Shown: piece after piece, positions 31,142 to 39,018 of the stretch
Numbering within the stretch: position 1 is the first letter of the stretch
Layout: every line of letters starts with the position of its first letter
Origin: Bacteroidales bacterium
GTDB lineage: Bacteria > Bacteroidota > Bacteroidia > Bacteroidales > Muribaculaceae
Length of the DNA stretch: 64,000 bases
Assembly (NCBI GenBank): GCA_014800735.1
Contig: JAAVFP010000027.1
Location: 5,512 to 69,511 of the forward strand
Direction of reading: 5' to 3'
Translations under genes and position numbers: made by a program
The notes under the pieces: generated by a model
Told to the model about the DNA's origin: nothing
Seen by the model: only the letters and a program-made list of their open reading frames with translations
Databases searched by the model: none

Positions 31142-32950
31142 TTATATTTTTAAAATGTTGGTTAATAGTGAATTATCCTGGCGGTCGCGGATGGCGATGC
31201 GCACATACTGTCTGCTAGCCGGAAAGCCTTTCTTTGTCGAGCAGTCCTTTATCAGGATGTTATGTTCTGTGAGCAGACGCAGCGTGAGCTCATGTGAGGT
31301 GAAGCGGTCGGTCACCTCGCAAAGGAAGTAGTTGGCTTGCGAAGGGATGACGCGCAGATAAGGAATTTCCACAAGTTCACGGTAGAATATTTTGCGCTCC
31401 TGACGGAATTTCTCGCACGAGCTGGCATAGTCCTTCTCGTATTTGCCATAGATCTGCAAGTAGAATTCGGCAAAAGAATTGATGTTCCAGATTCCAACAT
31501 CCTTGCGCATGAACCTGATCAGGTCAACATCGGCACTGGCCAGCACGCCAAGGCGCAAACCGGGCACTCCGTAGCTTTTCGAGATGGATTTCATCACGCA
31601 CAGATGCGGATGAGCTTCCAGGATTTCGTTGTGAAGTAGAGTAGTATCAGAGGCCGCATCTGCAAAGTCAACGAAAGATTCATCAACGACAAGTCGTATA
31701 CCTTTGCTTTCCGCCCAGGCCGCCAGACGCTCAAGTCCATCCTTGCCGATAAAGTTGCCCGAGGGATTGTCCGGGTTCACGAGGAGAAGGTTCTCAATGG
31801 GGGTGGCGTTGAAGAAATCGATGAGATCGTCGGCTGTATAGCTGAAATCGTCGTTGCCGGGGTGGTAGGCCACTATTCTGTCTTTAGGCAGGCGGTTGGG
31901 ATATTCCTCGAAAGTCGGGTAGATGACTCCGACGCGCCCTTCGAGCACACTCATCAGGCTCTTGATAAGCTCGGCAGCCCCGTTACCCACTACCACATAG
32001 TCGTGACGCAGCGAGAAATACTTGGCCGCCAGTAGCGAGTTAACTCCCATACCCGAAGGATAATCGCGCAGCAGCGGCTCGAAGTTGGCCGTCATCTCCT
32101 CAATCATTCGTCGACGAGGGAAATATGGGTTAACAAGATAGCAGAAATCAAGTAGTCCAGGATAACGCCAGTAGCCACCGAATGAATGTTGGATTTTGGC
32201 CAGGCGCTGCTCTGGTTCAGCAAAAATCGCCTCGGCGATGCGGAGGTCCTGCACATCGTCAATCTCATACCAATGCTTGCCCGTTATCGGGAGCGCCTTG
32301 ATTCCTGTGCCGTCAATAAGGGTAATCACACGGAGCACTTGCTCGTAATATTCATTTTCACCCAGCACACGGATATACGCCTCCAGGAACGGGAGGTAGT
32401 GATTCACCACGAATTCCCTGGAGAACTTGTAGATATTCACCGTTTTGTAGTAGAAAGCCGTGTCGCTGTACTTGAACGCATTCTTGGGAATGAAATTGAC
32501 GATATTGCGGTCATCGTCGATGCGCACCATCGTGCCGTCCATCCATGTCTCGTACTTCGACACCAGGGCGCAGTCCCGGTACTCGCTGCGCACAGCCTCC
32601 TCAAGCACCGAATCCTCGAAAATAAGGTCCGACTCAAGTAACAATGTCTCTTCCTGAGCCATAAGCTCGCGCGCCAGCCATAGGGAGTAGATATTGTTCG
32701 TTTTATCATATACAGGGTTCTCAACGAACACCAGCGGCCAATCAGGATAGTTATCCTTCAGATACTTCTCAAGTTTATGGCCTTCGTATCCAATTACGAT
32801 AACGATTCTCGAAAGATTAAGTCGTCCAAGCTGACCAAGCATACGGTCAATCAGACGTACGCCGTTCACCTCGAGCATACACTTGGTGTTGTCGGCGGTG
32901 AACTCTCCAAGACGCCGCCCCATGCCGGCGGCAAGTATGATTGCTTGCAT
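31142..32950 (-). CDS. fusion of a LicC-like NTP (cytidylyl) transferase and a class I/II PLP aminotransferase (HisC/CobD-like)
   Basis: N-term MQAIILAAGMGRRLGEFTADNTKCMLEVNG...NNIYSLWLAR...WYEIDDVQDLRIAE; C-term LLLVNPDNPSGNFIG, VVDESFVDF, SISKSYGVPGLRLGVLAS (PLP lysine). Confidence 0.88.
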   Translation of the reverse strand: MQAIILAAGMGRRLGEFTADNTKCMLEVNGVRLIDRMLGQLGRLNLSRIVIVIGYEGHKLEKYLKDNYPDWPLVFVENPVYDKTNNIYSLWLARELMAQEETLLLESDLIFEDSVLEEAVRSEYRDCALVSKYETWMDGTMVRIDDDRNIVNFIPKNAFKYSDTAFYYKTVNIYKFSREFVVNHYLPFLEAYIRVLGENEYYEQVLRVITLIDGTGIKALPITGKHWYEIDDVQDLRIAEAIFAEPEQRLAKIQHSFGGYWRYPGLLDFCYLVNPYFPRRRMIEEMTANFEPLLRDYPSGMGVNSLLAAKYFSLRHDYVVVGNGAAELIKSLMSVLEGRVGVIYPTFEEYPNRLPKDRIVAYHPGNDDFSYTADDLIDFFNATPIENLLLVNPDNPSGNFIGKDGLERLAAWAESKGIRLVVDESFVDFADAASDTTLLHNEILEAHPHLCVMKSISKSYGVPGLRLGVLASADVDLIRFMRKDVGIWNINSFAEFYLQIYGKYEKDYASSCEKFRQERKIFYRELVEIPYLRVIPSQANYFLCEVTDRFTSHELTLRLLTEHNILIKDCSTKKGFPASRQYVRIAIRDRQDNSLLTNILKI

Positions 32951-33064
32951 AAATTATAGTTGAATGGAACTTGATGCCTTAGACATACTAAGGCATAAAA
33001 TAGGTACACTAATTTCGTAGTTGTGTAAGTATTCTTGTTTAATTCTGGGAAATACGAGTGGGGC

Positions 33065-34468
33065 TCACTCCGCAGGCTGGAGGTAGATATCGTCCACGTG
33101 GGCGGTCCAGGAGGCAAGGTGGGTGCCTCCGATGGACAGGAAGAAGATGCGGCGCCCGGGCTCGTCGGTCACATCGAGGATTTCGCCTTCGTAGCCGGCC
33201 ATGATGCCGCCTACGACTTTTACGCGTCGGCCGGGGCGCAGTGCGGTGCTGGCGTCAACGAGGTTCACCTGTATGTCATCAGTAAACCGGCCGATACATT
33301 GCTGGAAAATAGCCATCTGGCTGTTCGACACCACGGCATAGTCGCTCTCGGGCGAATTGGAGGTGCGGAAGCACCAGGCCAGGTCGCCAATGGAGGCGAA
33401 GAGGCTTTTCACTCGGTTCGCCTGGGTGCGGAAGAAGACGATGTTGGGTAGGTAGGGTACTTCGCGGCTCACGCGCCGGTGATCTTTTTTCTGAACCTCG
33501 GTGCGGGTAGGGTAGAAGAGCGTCATTGAGGCCAGGCGCCTGGGGAGGGCAGTGTCGATAGCGTCCTTGAGCTCGTCCACGGTCACACCCGGGCGCAGTT
33601 TCATCACGAACCAGCGCGAAGTGTAGTCGTTGATGGAATCAGCAACGCGGCACATATAATGCTCGCGCGCCTCGGGGATTATGTCCGAGGGTTCAACGAT
33701 GGCGAGTGCCGACAGCTCGCGGGGAACTTCGGCTATGCACGCGCGGATGTCGGCCAGGCTTATGCCGAGGCTGCGCGCAGCTGCCACCCAAAGTGCAGTG
33801 ATTGAGACGCGGGTAAATCCTGAACCGAAGCGCATGCCGGTGGCTGTGAGCAATTCGCTGAGCTCGCGCAGGAGCTTGCGCTCAATCTCGGCCGGGCGTG
33901 CTTTGCCCTGCTTGAGATCGAACACATACTTCCTGCCATGCGTGGCAGGGGTAGCGCTAACAATGTCGTCAAGCTGCGGGCAGAAGCGCGGAACGTTGTC
34001 AAAGGTCAGCGAAGCCACGTCGGCCATGGTCGCCGCAGGGTTGTAAAGAAGGTAGAAAAATATTCGCACCAGCTGCCAGTCGGCAGACTTCTCATTTTTG
34101 CCAAGTAGGCGCTTCACCAGGCTGAGGTTTTGCTCAACTTCCTTGGTGTCAGCATCCTGGAGCGTGTCGAACAGCGGGGTAAGCTCGGCAAAGGGGTCGT
34201 GAGCCTCGCTTCCGGCCCATTCAGAATAGAGCGAGTGGAGTTTCCCGAAATATCGCCTGCAAGTGCCCACCTTTTTGCCTCCAATCACCTCGCTTGCAAT
34301 CCAAAGCCGAATGAACGTGGCGTCGGGCGCATCCATCACGAATTCGCTCCGCATCAGCTCCGTGAAAGAGCTCAAAGCGTAGTGCGTGACTGATTTCTGC
34401 GGTTCAGTCGTTAAAATCTGTTCCGCAAAATCCACAAAAGAAAGTCGGGTAACTTGCTGGAGGTTCAT
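33065..34468 (-). CDS. tyrosine-recombinase-fold-like N-terminus fused to NusG-type NGN-KOW transcription antiterminator (UpxY/LoaP-like)
   Basis: Residues ~286-467: NGN start SRWFVMKLRPG and KOW LRPGRRVKVVGGIMAGYEGEILDVTD. Residues ~20-280 resemble a SAM-like core-binding plus catalytic fold with catalytic residues missing. Confidence 0.72.
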   Translation of the reverse strand: MNLQQVTRLSFVDFAEQILTTEPQKSVTHYALSSFTELMRSEFVMDAPDATFIRLWIASEVIGGKKVGTCRRYFGKLHSLYSEWAGSEAHDPFAELTPLFDTLQDADTKEVEQNLSLVKRLLGKNEKSADWQLVRIFFYLLYNPAATMADVASLTFDNVPRFCPQLDDIVSATPATHGRKYVFDLKQGKARPAEIERKLLRELSELLTATGMRFGSGFTRVSITALWVAAARSLGISLADIRACIAEVPRELSALAIVEPSDIIPEAREHYMCRVADSINDYTSRWFVMKLRPGVTVDELKDAIDTALPRRLASMTLFYPTRTEVQKKDHRRVSREVPYLPNIVFFRTQANRVKSLFASIGDLAWCFRTSNSPESDYAVVSNSQMAIFQQCIGRFTDDIQVNLVDASTALRPGRRVKVVGGIMAGYEGEILDVTDEPGRRIFFLSIGGTHLASWTAHVDDIYLQPAE

Positions 34469-34591
34469 TGATTAACCAACGTCAGCCGTGCGAAAATAGC
34501 TCTCAGCGGACTCCATAGCTATCTTTCCCCCTCTGCCCGTGGTTTCATAGCAGGTAAAGAGGTCAACAATAGGTGGTAATCCGCTAAAATG

Positions 34592-34650
34592 TCGCAAAAT
34601 AGATAAATTTATTATGCGATTATCCGGAACTGGCAGCCGTTCAGGCTGCC
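34592..34650 (-). promoter_or_regulatory. structured 5' leader of the polysaccharide operon
   Basis: Hairpin GGCAGCC-GTTCA-GGCTGCC (34632-34650) and imperfect palindrome TCGCAAAATAGATAAATTTATTATGCGA (34592-34619) between predicted TSS and start codon. Confidence 0.5.
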
Positions 34651-34662
34651 CATTCCTATCTG

Positions 34663-34695
34663 CAAAGTTACCAAGAAAAATTTACAAAACCCAAA
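34663..34695 (-). promoter_or_regulatory. Bacteroidales-type promoter of the polysaccharide operon
   Basis: On - strand: -33 TTTG (34695-34692), 21-nt spacer, -7 TAACTTTG (34670-34663); fits TTTG-N19-21-TAnnTTTG. Confidence 0.65.
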
Positions 34696-34837
34696 ATTTG
34701 AGTGAAAAATTTAAGAACGCAGATTAACACGTGCGGGTATATCGCAGGAAGAGGTGTGTTTATACGATACTCTTGTAGTTGTTTCCAATTCAATCAGGCG
34801 TTAGTAGCCGCTGAGTGGGTAAAGGGAATGATGCGGT

Positions 34838-34873
34838 AAAAGAAAACGGCGGAAACCGGATGGTTTCCGCCGT
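34838..34873 (-). terminator. Rho-independent terminator of the tRNA-Val operon
   Basis: On - strand ACGGCGGAAACC-ATCC-GGTTTCCGCCGT followed by TTTCTTTT. Confidence 0.9.
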
Positions 34874-34883
34874 CGTTGTGTGT

Positions 34884-34957
34884 GGGCGTTGAGGGATTCG
34901 AACCCCCGACCCTCTGCTTGTAAGGCAGATGCTCTGAACCAGCTGAGCTAAACGCCC
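34884..34957 (-). tRNA. tRNA-Val (anticodon TAC)
   Basis: GGGCGTTTAGCTCAGCTGGTTCAGAGCATCTGCCTTACAAGCAGAGGGTCGGGGGTTCGAATCCCTCAACGCCC folds as cloverleaf; anticodon loop CTTACAA. Confidence 0.97.
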
Positions 34958-34995
34958 GAGAGGCTTTGCTTTGAAAGGAAGATTTGCTTGGTAGT

Positions 34996-35069
34996 GGGCG
35001 TTGAGGGATTCGAACCCCCGACCCTCTGCTTGTAAGGCAGATGCTCTGAACCAGCTGAGCTAAACGCCC
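34996..35069 (-). tRNA. tRNA-Val (anticodon TAC), identical second copy
   Basis: Same 74-nt sequence as 34884-34957. Confidence 0.97.
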
Positions 35070-35087
35070 TTCCTTTCAAAAGCGATG

Positions 35088-35095
35088 CAAAGTTA
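35088..35095 (-). promoter_or_regulatory. promoter -7 element of the tRNA-Val operon
   Basis: TAACTTTG on - strand just upstream of the first tRNA, with a TTGC-like -33 19 nt upstream. Confidence 0.5.
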
Positions 35096-35350
35096 CGCAC
35101 TATTTTTTATACTTGCAAGTATTTCCGCGAAAAAATTCATTCGACTATGTAAAATAGTTCTTATCGGATAATTTTCTGGTGTAAATGGGTGTAAAATCGC
35201 GTTTGGTTCTCCTGAATTTTAAGCGAAAAAATCTAATTTCGGGGTAAACTGAAAGGCATCCGGGAATGTTATAAAAGGTAAAAATGCAACCCTGCATTTA
35301 TTAAGCAACGTAAACAGGTACTAACAAAATTCACGACCTTACACTGATAT

Positions 35351-35866
35351 ATGAAGTCTGACAAATACTTTCCCGAACCTCAAGCCGCGGCGGCGACAGC
35401 CTCGCGCACAGATGCCTTTCTCCACTGGCTGCACATCGCGCTCAGCGCACTCGTGGTGGCAATGATGCTGCCCATGCTCAATTCGTGCAAACACACCGAG
35501 CTGTGGGACGACGTTCCCGGTCCGATTGCCGAGTTCATAAACCAGTATTTTCCCTTCAGCGAGCTAAATTCGGTGACGCACAGCGCGTCGGCCTACCATA
35601 TTCGCATCGACGACGGCCCGGGCCTGACGTTCGGTTCCGACTACGCCTGGGAGGTTATCGATGGCTACGGGATGCCGTTGCCTCAGGTGCTCCTTTTCGA
35701 CCAGCTTCCCCCCAAGATGTACCAATATCTCCAGGAAACCGAGCAGCTCAACGAGGTTTTCTCCATGTCGCGCGACGAAGCCTCCTATACCGCTTCGCTT
35801 TTGAACACGACACTCACGTACAAGATAGCCGACGAGTCACTCACAACGTATCAGCCGACGCCTTAG
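35351..35866 (+). CDS. small lipoprotein, possibly PepSY-like
   Basis: Hydrophobic segment ending MLNSCKH; IAEFINQYFPFSELNSVTHSASAYHIRIDDGPGLTFGSDYAWEVIDG resembles Bacteroidetes PepSY-like proteins. Confidence 0.6.
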   Translation: MKSDKYFPEPQAAAATASRTDAFLHWLHIALSALVVAMMLPMLNSCKHTELWDDVPGPIAEFINQYFPFSELNSVTHSASAYHIRIDDGPGLTFGSDYAWEVIDGYGMPLPQVLLFDQLPPKMYQYLQETEQLNEVFSMSRDEASYTASLLNTTLTYKIADESLTTYQPTP

Positions 35867-36770
35867 CGAAACGAAGCGTTGAGTTGAGCAGCGGAAATAC
35901 CAGCTCAAGCACGGTGCCCTGTGTGGTGATTGAGGCGTTTGCTTCGGCCGCCACAACACGGCGCCGCGTGTCATACCATTCAAGGTCGAAATGATTGCGG
36001 AAAATAGTCGGTCGCAGTTGCCCCTTTATCTGGAGCGGCTGCCATTCGTTGCGCGCATAGGTGGCCCCGCCAAGGTACACGATCAGATAGCCGCCGTCGC
36101 CGTCGCTCACCGTGGCGAGCGTGTATCGGCCGCCGGGTTCGGATTTCTGAGGGTCGGTGTTGCGGTCCAGATATGTCCACACGTTTTCCCGTGGGTCCCG
36201 CGAGGTTCTGAGATATTGCGCCAGCTCGGCCACATCGGAAAAGGGAGCGAAGCGTGGCTTGGTGCGCAGGGTAGTGCGGATGTCGTTGCGTAGCACCTTA
36301 ATCCCTTGCGGAGCGTCGTAGCCCAGAACCTGTCCCTCTGATGCATCGAACACAACGGGCAGCGTCACACGCTGCGATGCATCGCCTATCTGCACGAAAC
36401 TGCCTGTTGAATTGTAGGTCAGCACTGCCGACAGTCCTCGGTCGCTGGCCGATGCATGATCGCTGCGGCAGCGTCCTCGGGTCACCAGCGAGTCGCCCTG
36501 CCATAATTCATAGGCCATGGCACCCCCGAGAAGCTCATCTGACTGAATGGCGGGAGTTGCTTTCACGTCCAGGCGTCCGCGGCGTTCAAGGTCGGCATAG
36601 TTCCACACCATGCTGAACGTGAGCTCGGATGCCTTGGGCGATTCCAGGCGCAGGTGGTACACAAGTTCATCCGGACATCCGGCCAAAGCCTCAAGCTCCA
36701 GTTCGGCCCTTGCAGGGGGCATTGCAGCAAGCACACAAAACACGGATGCCAACCGTCGCAAGCGTTTCAT
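35841..36770 (-). CDS. hypothetical exported protein
   Basis: 309 aa, signal peptide LASVFCVLAAMPPARA; start is 4 nt inside miaA stop (coupled). Confidence 0.7.
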   Translation of the reverse strand: MKRLRRLASVFCVLAAMPPARAELELEALAGCPDELVYHLRLESPKASELTFSMVWNYADLERRGRLDVKATPAIQSDELLGGAMAYELWQGDSLVTRGRCRSDHASASDRGLSAVLTYNSTGSFVQIGDASQRVTLPVVFDASEGQVLGYDAPQGIKVLRNDIRTTLRTKPRFAPFSDVAELAQYLRTSRDPRENVWTYLDRNTDPQKSEPGGRYTLATVSDGDGGYLIVYLGGATYARNEWQPLQIKGQLRPTIFRNHFDLEWYDTRRRVVAAEANASITTQGTVLELVFPLLNSTLRFAKASADTL

Positions 36771-37675
36771 GACGCAAGGTCTTTGACGGTTTCAACGAAT
36801 TCGGCTCGCGGCATGTCGTAGGGCAGCCAGTGGATGTTGAACCCACGGCGCTCCATGCCGCGGAACCACGTCATCTGCCGTTTGGCAAACTGGTGGATGG
36901 CCGTTTCAAGCTCCTGTTCCATCTGGCGCCGGTCAATTTGCCCGGTCAGATGCAGTGTCAGGTATTTATATTCCAATCCGTAGTAAATAAGGTCGTCCGC
37001 CGCGATGCCGCTGCGCAGAAGCGCCTGCACCTCGTCGAGCATATTCTCCTGCTCGAAGCGGCGGCGCAGACGGCGGCTGATGGCCGCACGACGGCTGTCG
37101 CGGTCAATTTCCACACCGATAATTGTTGCGTCCAGAGGTTTGGGAGTGTGCGCTGCCTCGCTTTCCTCGGGGTGTGCCTGATAGTAAGTTTCGATTTCGA
37201 TGGCGCGGATGGCGCGTTGCGCCGTGTCCACGTCGGTGTTATTGTGCAGCCGCTTCATGCCTGCAAGTATTTCGGTCAGCTCGGCCAGCGATTTTCCGGC
37301 CAACGACATGCGCAGAGCTTTGTCCTCGGGCACTTCGGGCATCACGATTCCCTTGAGCAGCGACTCGACGTAAAGCCCCGAGCCACCGACGATAATCGGC
37401 AGTCGGCGGCGCGCCTCGATGTCGGCAATAGCCGCGCGGGCATCGCGCAGGTATTCATAAAGGTTATATTTATATCCGGCCGGAGCCACATCAATCAGGT
37501 GGTAGGGCACATCAGTGCCGTAATCGGCCAGGTCCTTGCCCGTGCCTACGTCCATGCCGGTGTACACCTGGCGTGAGTCGGCACTCACAATCTCGCCGCC
37601 GAACGCACGTGCCAGGTCGACCCCTCGGGCCGTTTTGCCGCAGGCCGTGGGTCCGACCACTGCTATCATTTTCAT
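36767..37675 (-). CDS. miaA: tRNA dimethylallyltransferase
   Basis: MIAVVGPTACGKTARGVDLA, GEIVSADSRQVYTGMDVGTGK, PIIVGGSGLYVESLL, RQMTWFRG; start reassigned to MKMIAVVG. Confidence 0.95.
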   Translation of the reverse strand: MKMIAVVGPTACGKTARGVDLARAFGGEIVSADSRQVYTGMDVGTGKDLADYGTDVPYHLIDVAPAGYKYNLYEYLRDARAAIADIEARRRLPIIVGGSGLYVESLLKGIVMPEVPEDKALRMSLAGKSLAELTEILAGMKRLHNNTDVDTAQRAIRAIEIETYYQAHPEESEAAHTPKPLDATIIGVEIDRDSRRAAISRRLRRRFEQENMLDEVQALLRSGIAADDLIYYGLEYKYLTLHLTGQIDRRQMEQELETAIHQFAKRQMTWFRGMERRGFNIHWLPYDMPRAEFVETVKDLAS

Positions 37676-38985
37676 TGCTGTGATGTTTTGCGGGTGAATA
37701 TTCCCGTAATGCGGTCCCAGAATTTGTGCAGCCCGAAGAAACGGCGGTCCTGATTGGTGGCCGCGAAGGAGAACCACAGGGTGTCGTCATAATCGACATC
37801 CCACTTCCGCAGGTCGCCCAGGCGGAACGTGGGACGGTAGTTCTTGATAGGGTACAGTCGTCGTCCCTCGCGGTCGTAGGTCTTCCATGCCATCGTGATG
37901 GTGTGGATGCGGAAAAGTTCGGCCGCCAGCTGCGGGCTCAGGCTGTTGGAAGCCAGGGCGGAATCCAGCATATAGGCATTGAACCACTCCCACCCCTTGC
38001 TCTCAGCAATATCGCGGGCGTCATCGCCCGGGAAGGCCGCGTAGTGTATCACACTCGAACCGTGGGCAAATCCCTGTGTGGTGAAGCAATAGCGCAGCGG
38101 GCAGTCAGCCAGCCCGGTTTTGTCGGCCAGCAGCATCTGTGCCTCGCGGTCGCCGATGGAGCGTGCACGCCCCACCACGGCTATTGCCGGAGTGTCCCAC
38201 ACATGCGTTTTCTCGTTCTGACTCAGCAGCAGGTCGTTACCGCTCAGAATCAGAAATCGCACCTCCGTGCTCCCCCCGGTAGTGGCCGAGGTTTCGGTCA
38301 GCGAGCGGTAGCCCGCGCGCATGGCGGCATATCGCCAGTGCATTATGCCCAGCGAAAGAACATAGAGCGCAATGGGGATACCGTTGAAGAAATAGCCGTC
38401 CATGCGGTTGAAATCGGAGTTGATGTAGCGGACGAAGTAGTACCAGTAGTCAACCCCGGTCAGCACCAGCGACAGCAGCAGCAGCGTGGTGAGCTGATAC
38501 CGCGTTTCCCGCTGATAGAGCGTGGCCACTATATTATCGCCCGGATAGTTGCCGTTGCGCTTCTGGCACTCGCGGCAGCGCCGCCCGCTCATGCCTCCTG
38601 CCAGCATCACTGCTGCGACCACTGCCGTCACAGGGAATATTATCATGGCCGATATAAATGGCTTCTGGCGGCTGTGAAGCGGTAGCTCGATGAACTGGGG
38701 CAGGATGTAGTCCGTGTATACCACCAGCACCACCAGCATCACCAGGGCCGATGCTACCATCACTGCCGAGGCCGTGCGGAGCACCAGCGAGCAGTAGGAC
38801 CCCGGGCGCTGCTCGGCCGATTTTACAGCCGACACCATCAGATACCATTCCACCAGCGCCACAAACGGAATCCACCACATGGGCAGAAACAGCGACAGCA
38901 ACAACACCAGCGCTATAGCGCCGAATGCCATTGCCCAGTTGCGGAACATTGTCCGCATCACTATGTCTGCCGGTAATTCTTTCAT
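37672..38985 (-). CDS. polytopic membrane protein with C-terminal domain resembling a degenerate Nudix domain
   Basis: ~6 TM segments in residues 1-230, then soluble region with REAQMLLADKTGL (Nudix-box-like without the full glutamate set). Confidence 0.6.
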   Translation of the reverse strand: MKELPADIVMRTMFRNWAMAFGAIALVLLLSLFLPMWWIPFVALVEWYLMVSAVKSAEQRPGSYCSLVLRTASAVMVASALVMLVVLVVYTDYILPQFIELPLHSRQKPFISAMIIFPVTAVVAAVMLAGGMSGRRCRECQKRNGNYPGDNIVATLYQRETRYQLTTLLLLSLVLTGVDYWYYFVRYINSDFNRMDGYFFNGIPIALYVLSLGIMHWRYAAMRAGYRSLTETSATTGGSTEVRFLILSGNDLLLSQNEKTHVWDTPAIAVVGRARSIGDREAQMLLADKTGLADCPLRYCFTTQGFAHGSSVIHYAAFPGDDARDIAESKGWEWFNAYMLDSALASNSLSPQLAAELFRIHTITMAWKTYDREGRRLYPIKNYRPTFRLGDLRKWDVDYDDTLWFSFAATNQDRRFFGLHKFWDRITGIFTRKTSQQ

Positions 38986-39018
38986 CGTAAAAAAAGAACG
39001 ATACGGAGGCCAAAAGGT

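Noticed and set aside
34663-34870. Invertible (phase-variable) capsule promoter
   Set aside because: I looked for inverted repeats flanking the promoter as in B. fragilis capsule loci and found none convincing; the only inverted repeats are the short leader hairpin/palindrome and the tRNA terminator.
33065-35069. Active integrase/mobile element next to tRNA genes
   Set aside because: The recombinase-like N-terminus lacks the catalytic Arg/His/Tyr set in the expected motifs, no attachment-site duplication was seen, and the gene ends in a NusG domain.
34884-35069. 74-bp direct repeat as possible CRISPR or duplication element
   Set aside because: It is simply two tandem tRNA-Val genes; only two copies, spacer 38 bp, full cloverleaf.
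35841-35866. 26-bp tail-to-tail overlap of the 35351-35866 (+) and 35841-36770 (-) genes
   Set aside because: Short 3' overlaps of convergent genes are common; not notable by itself.
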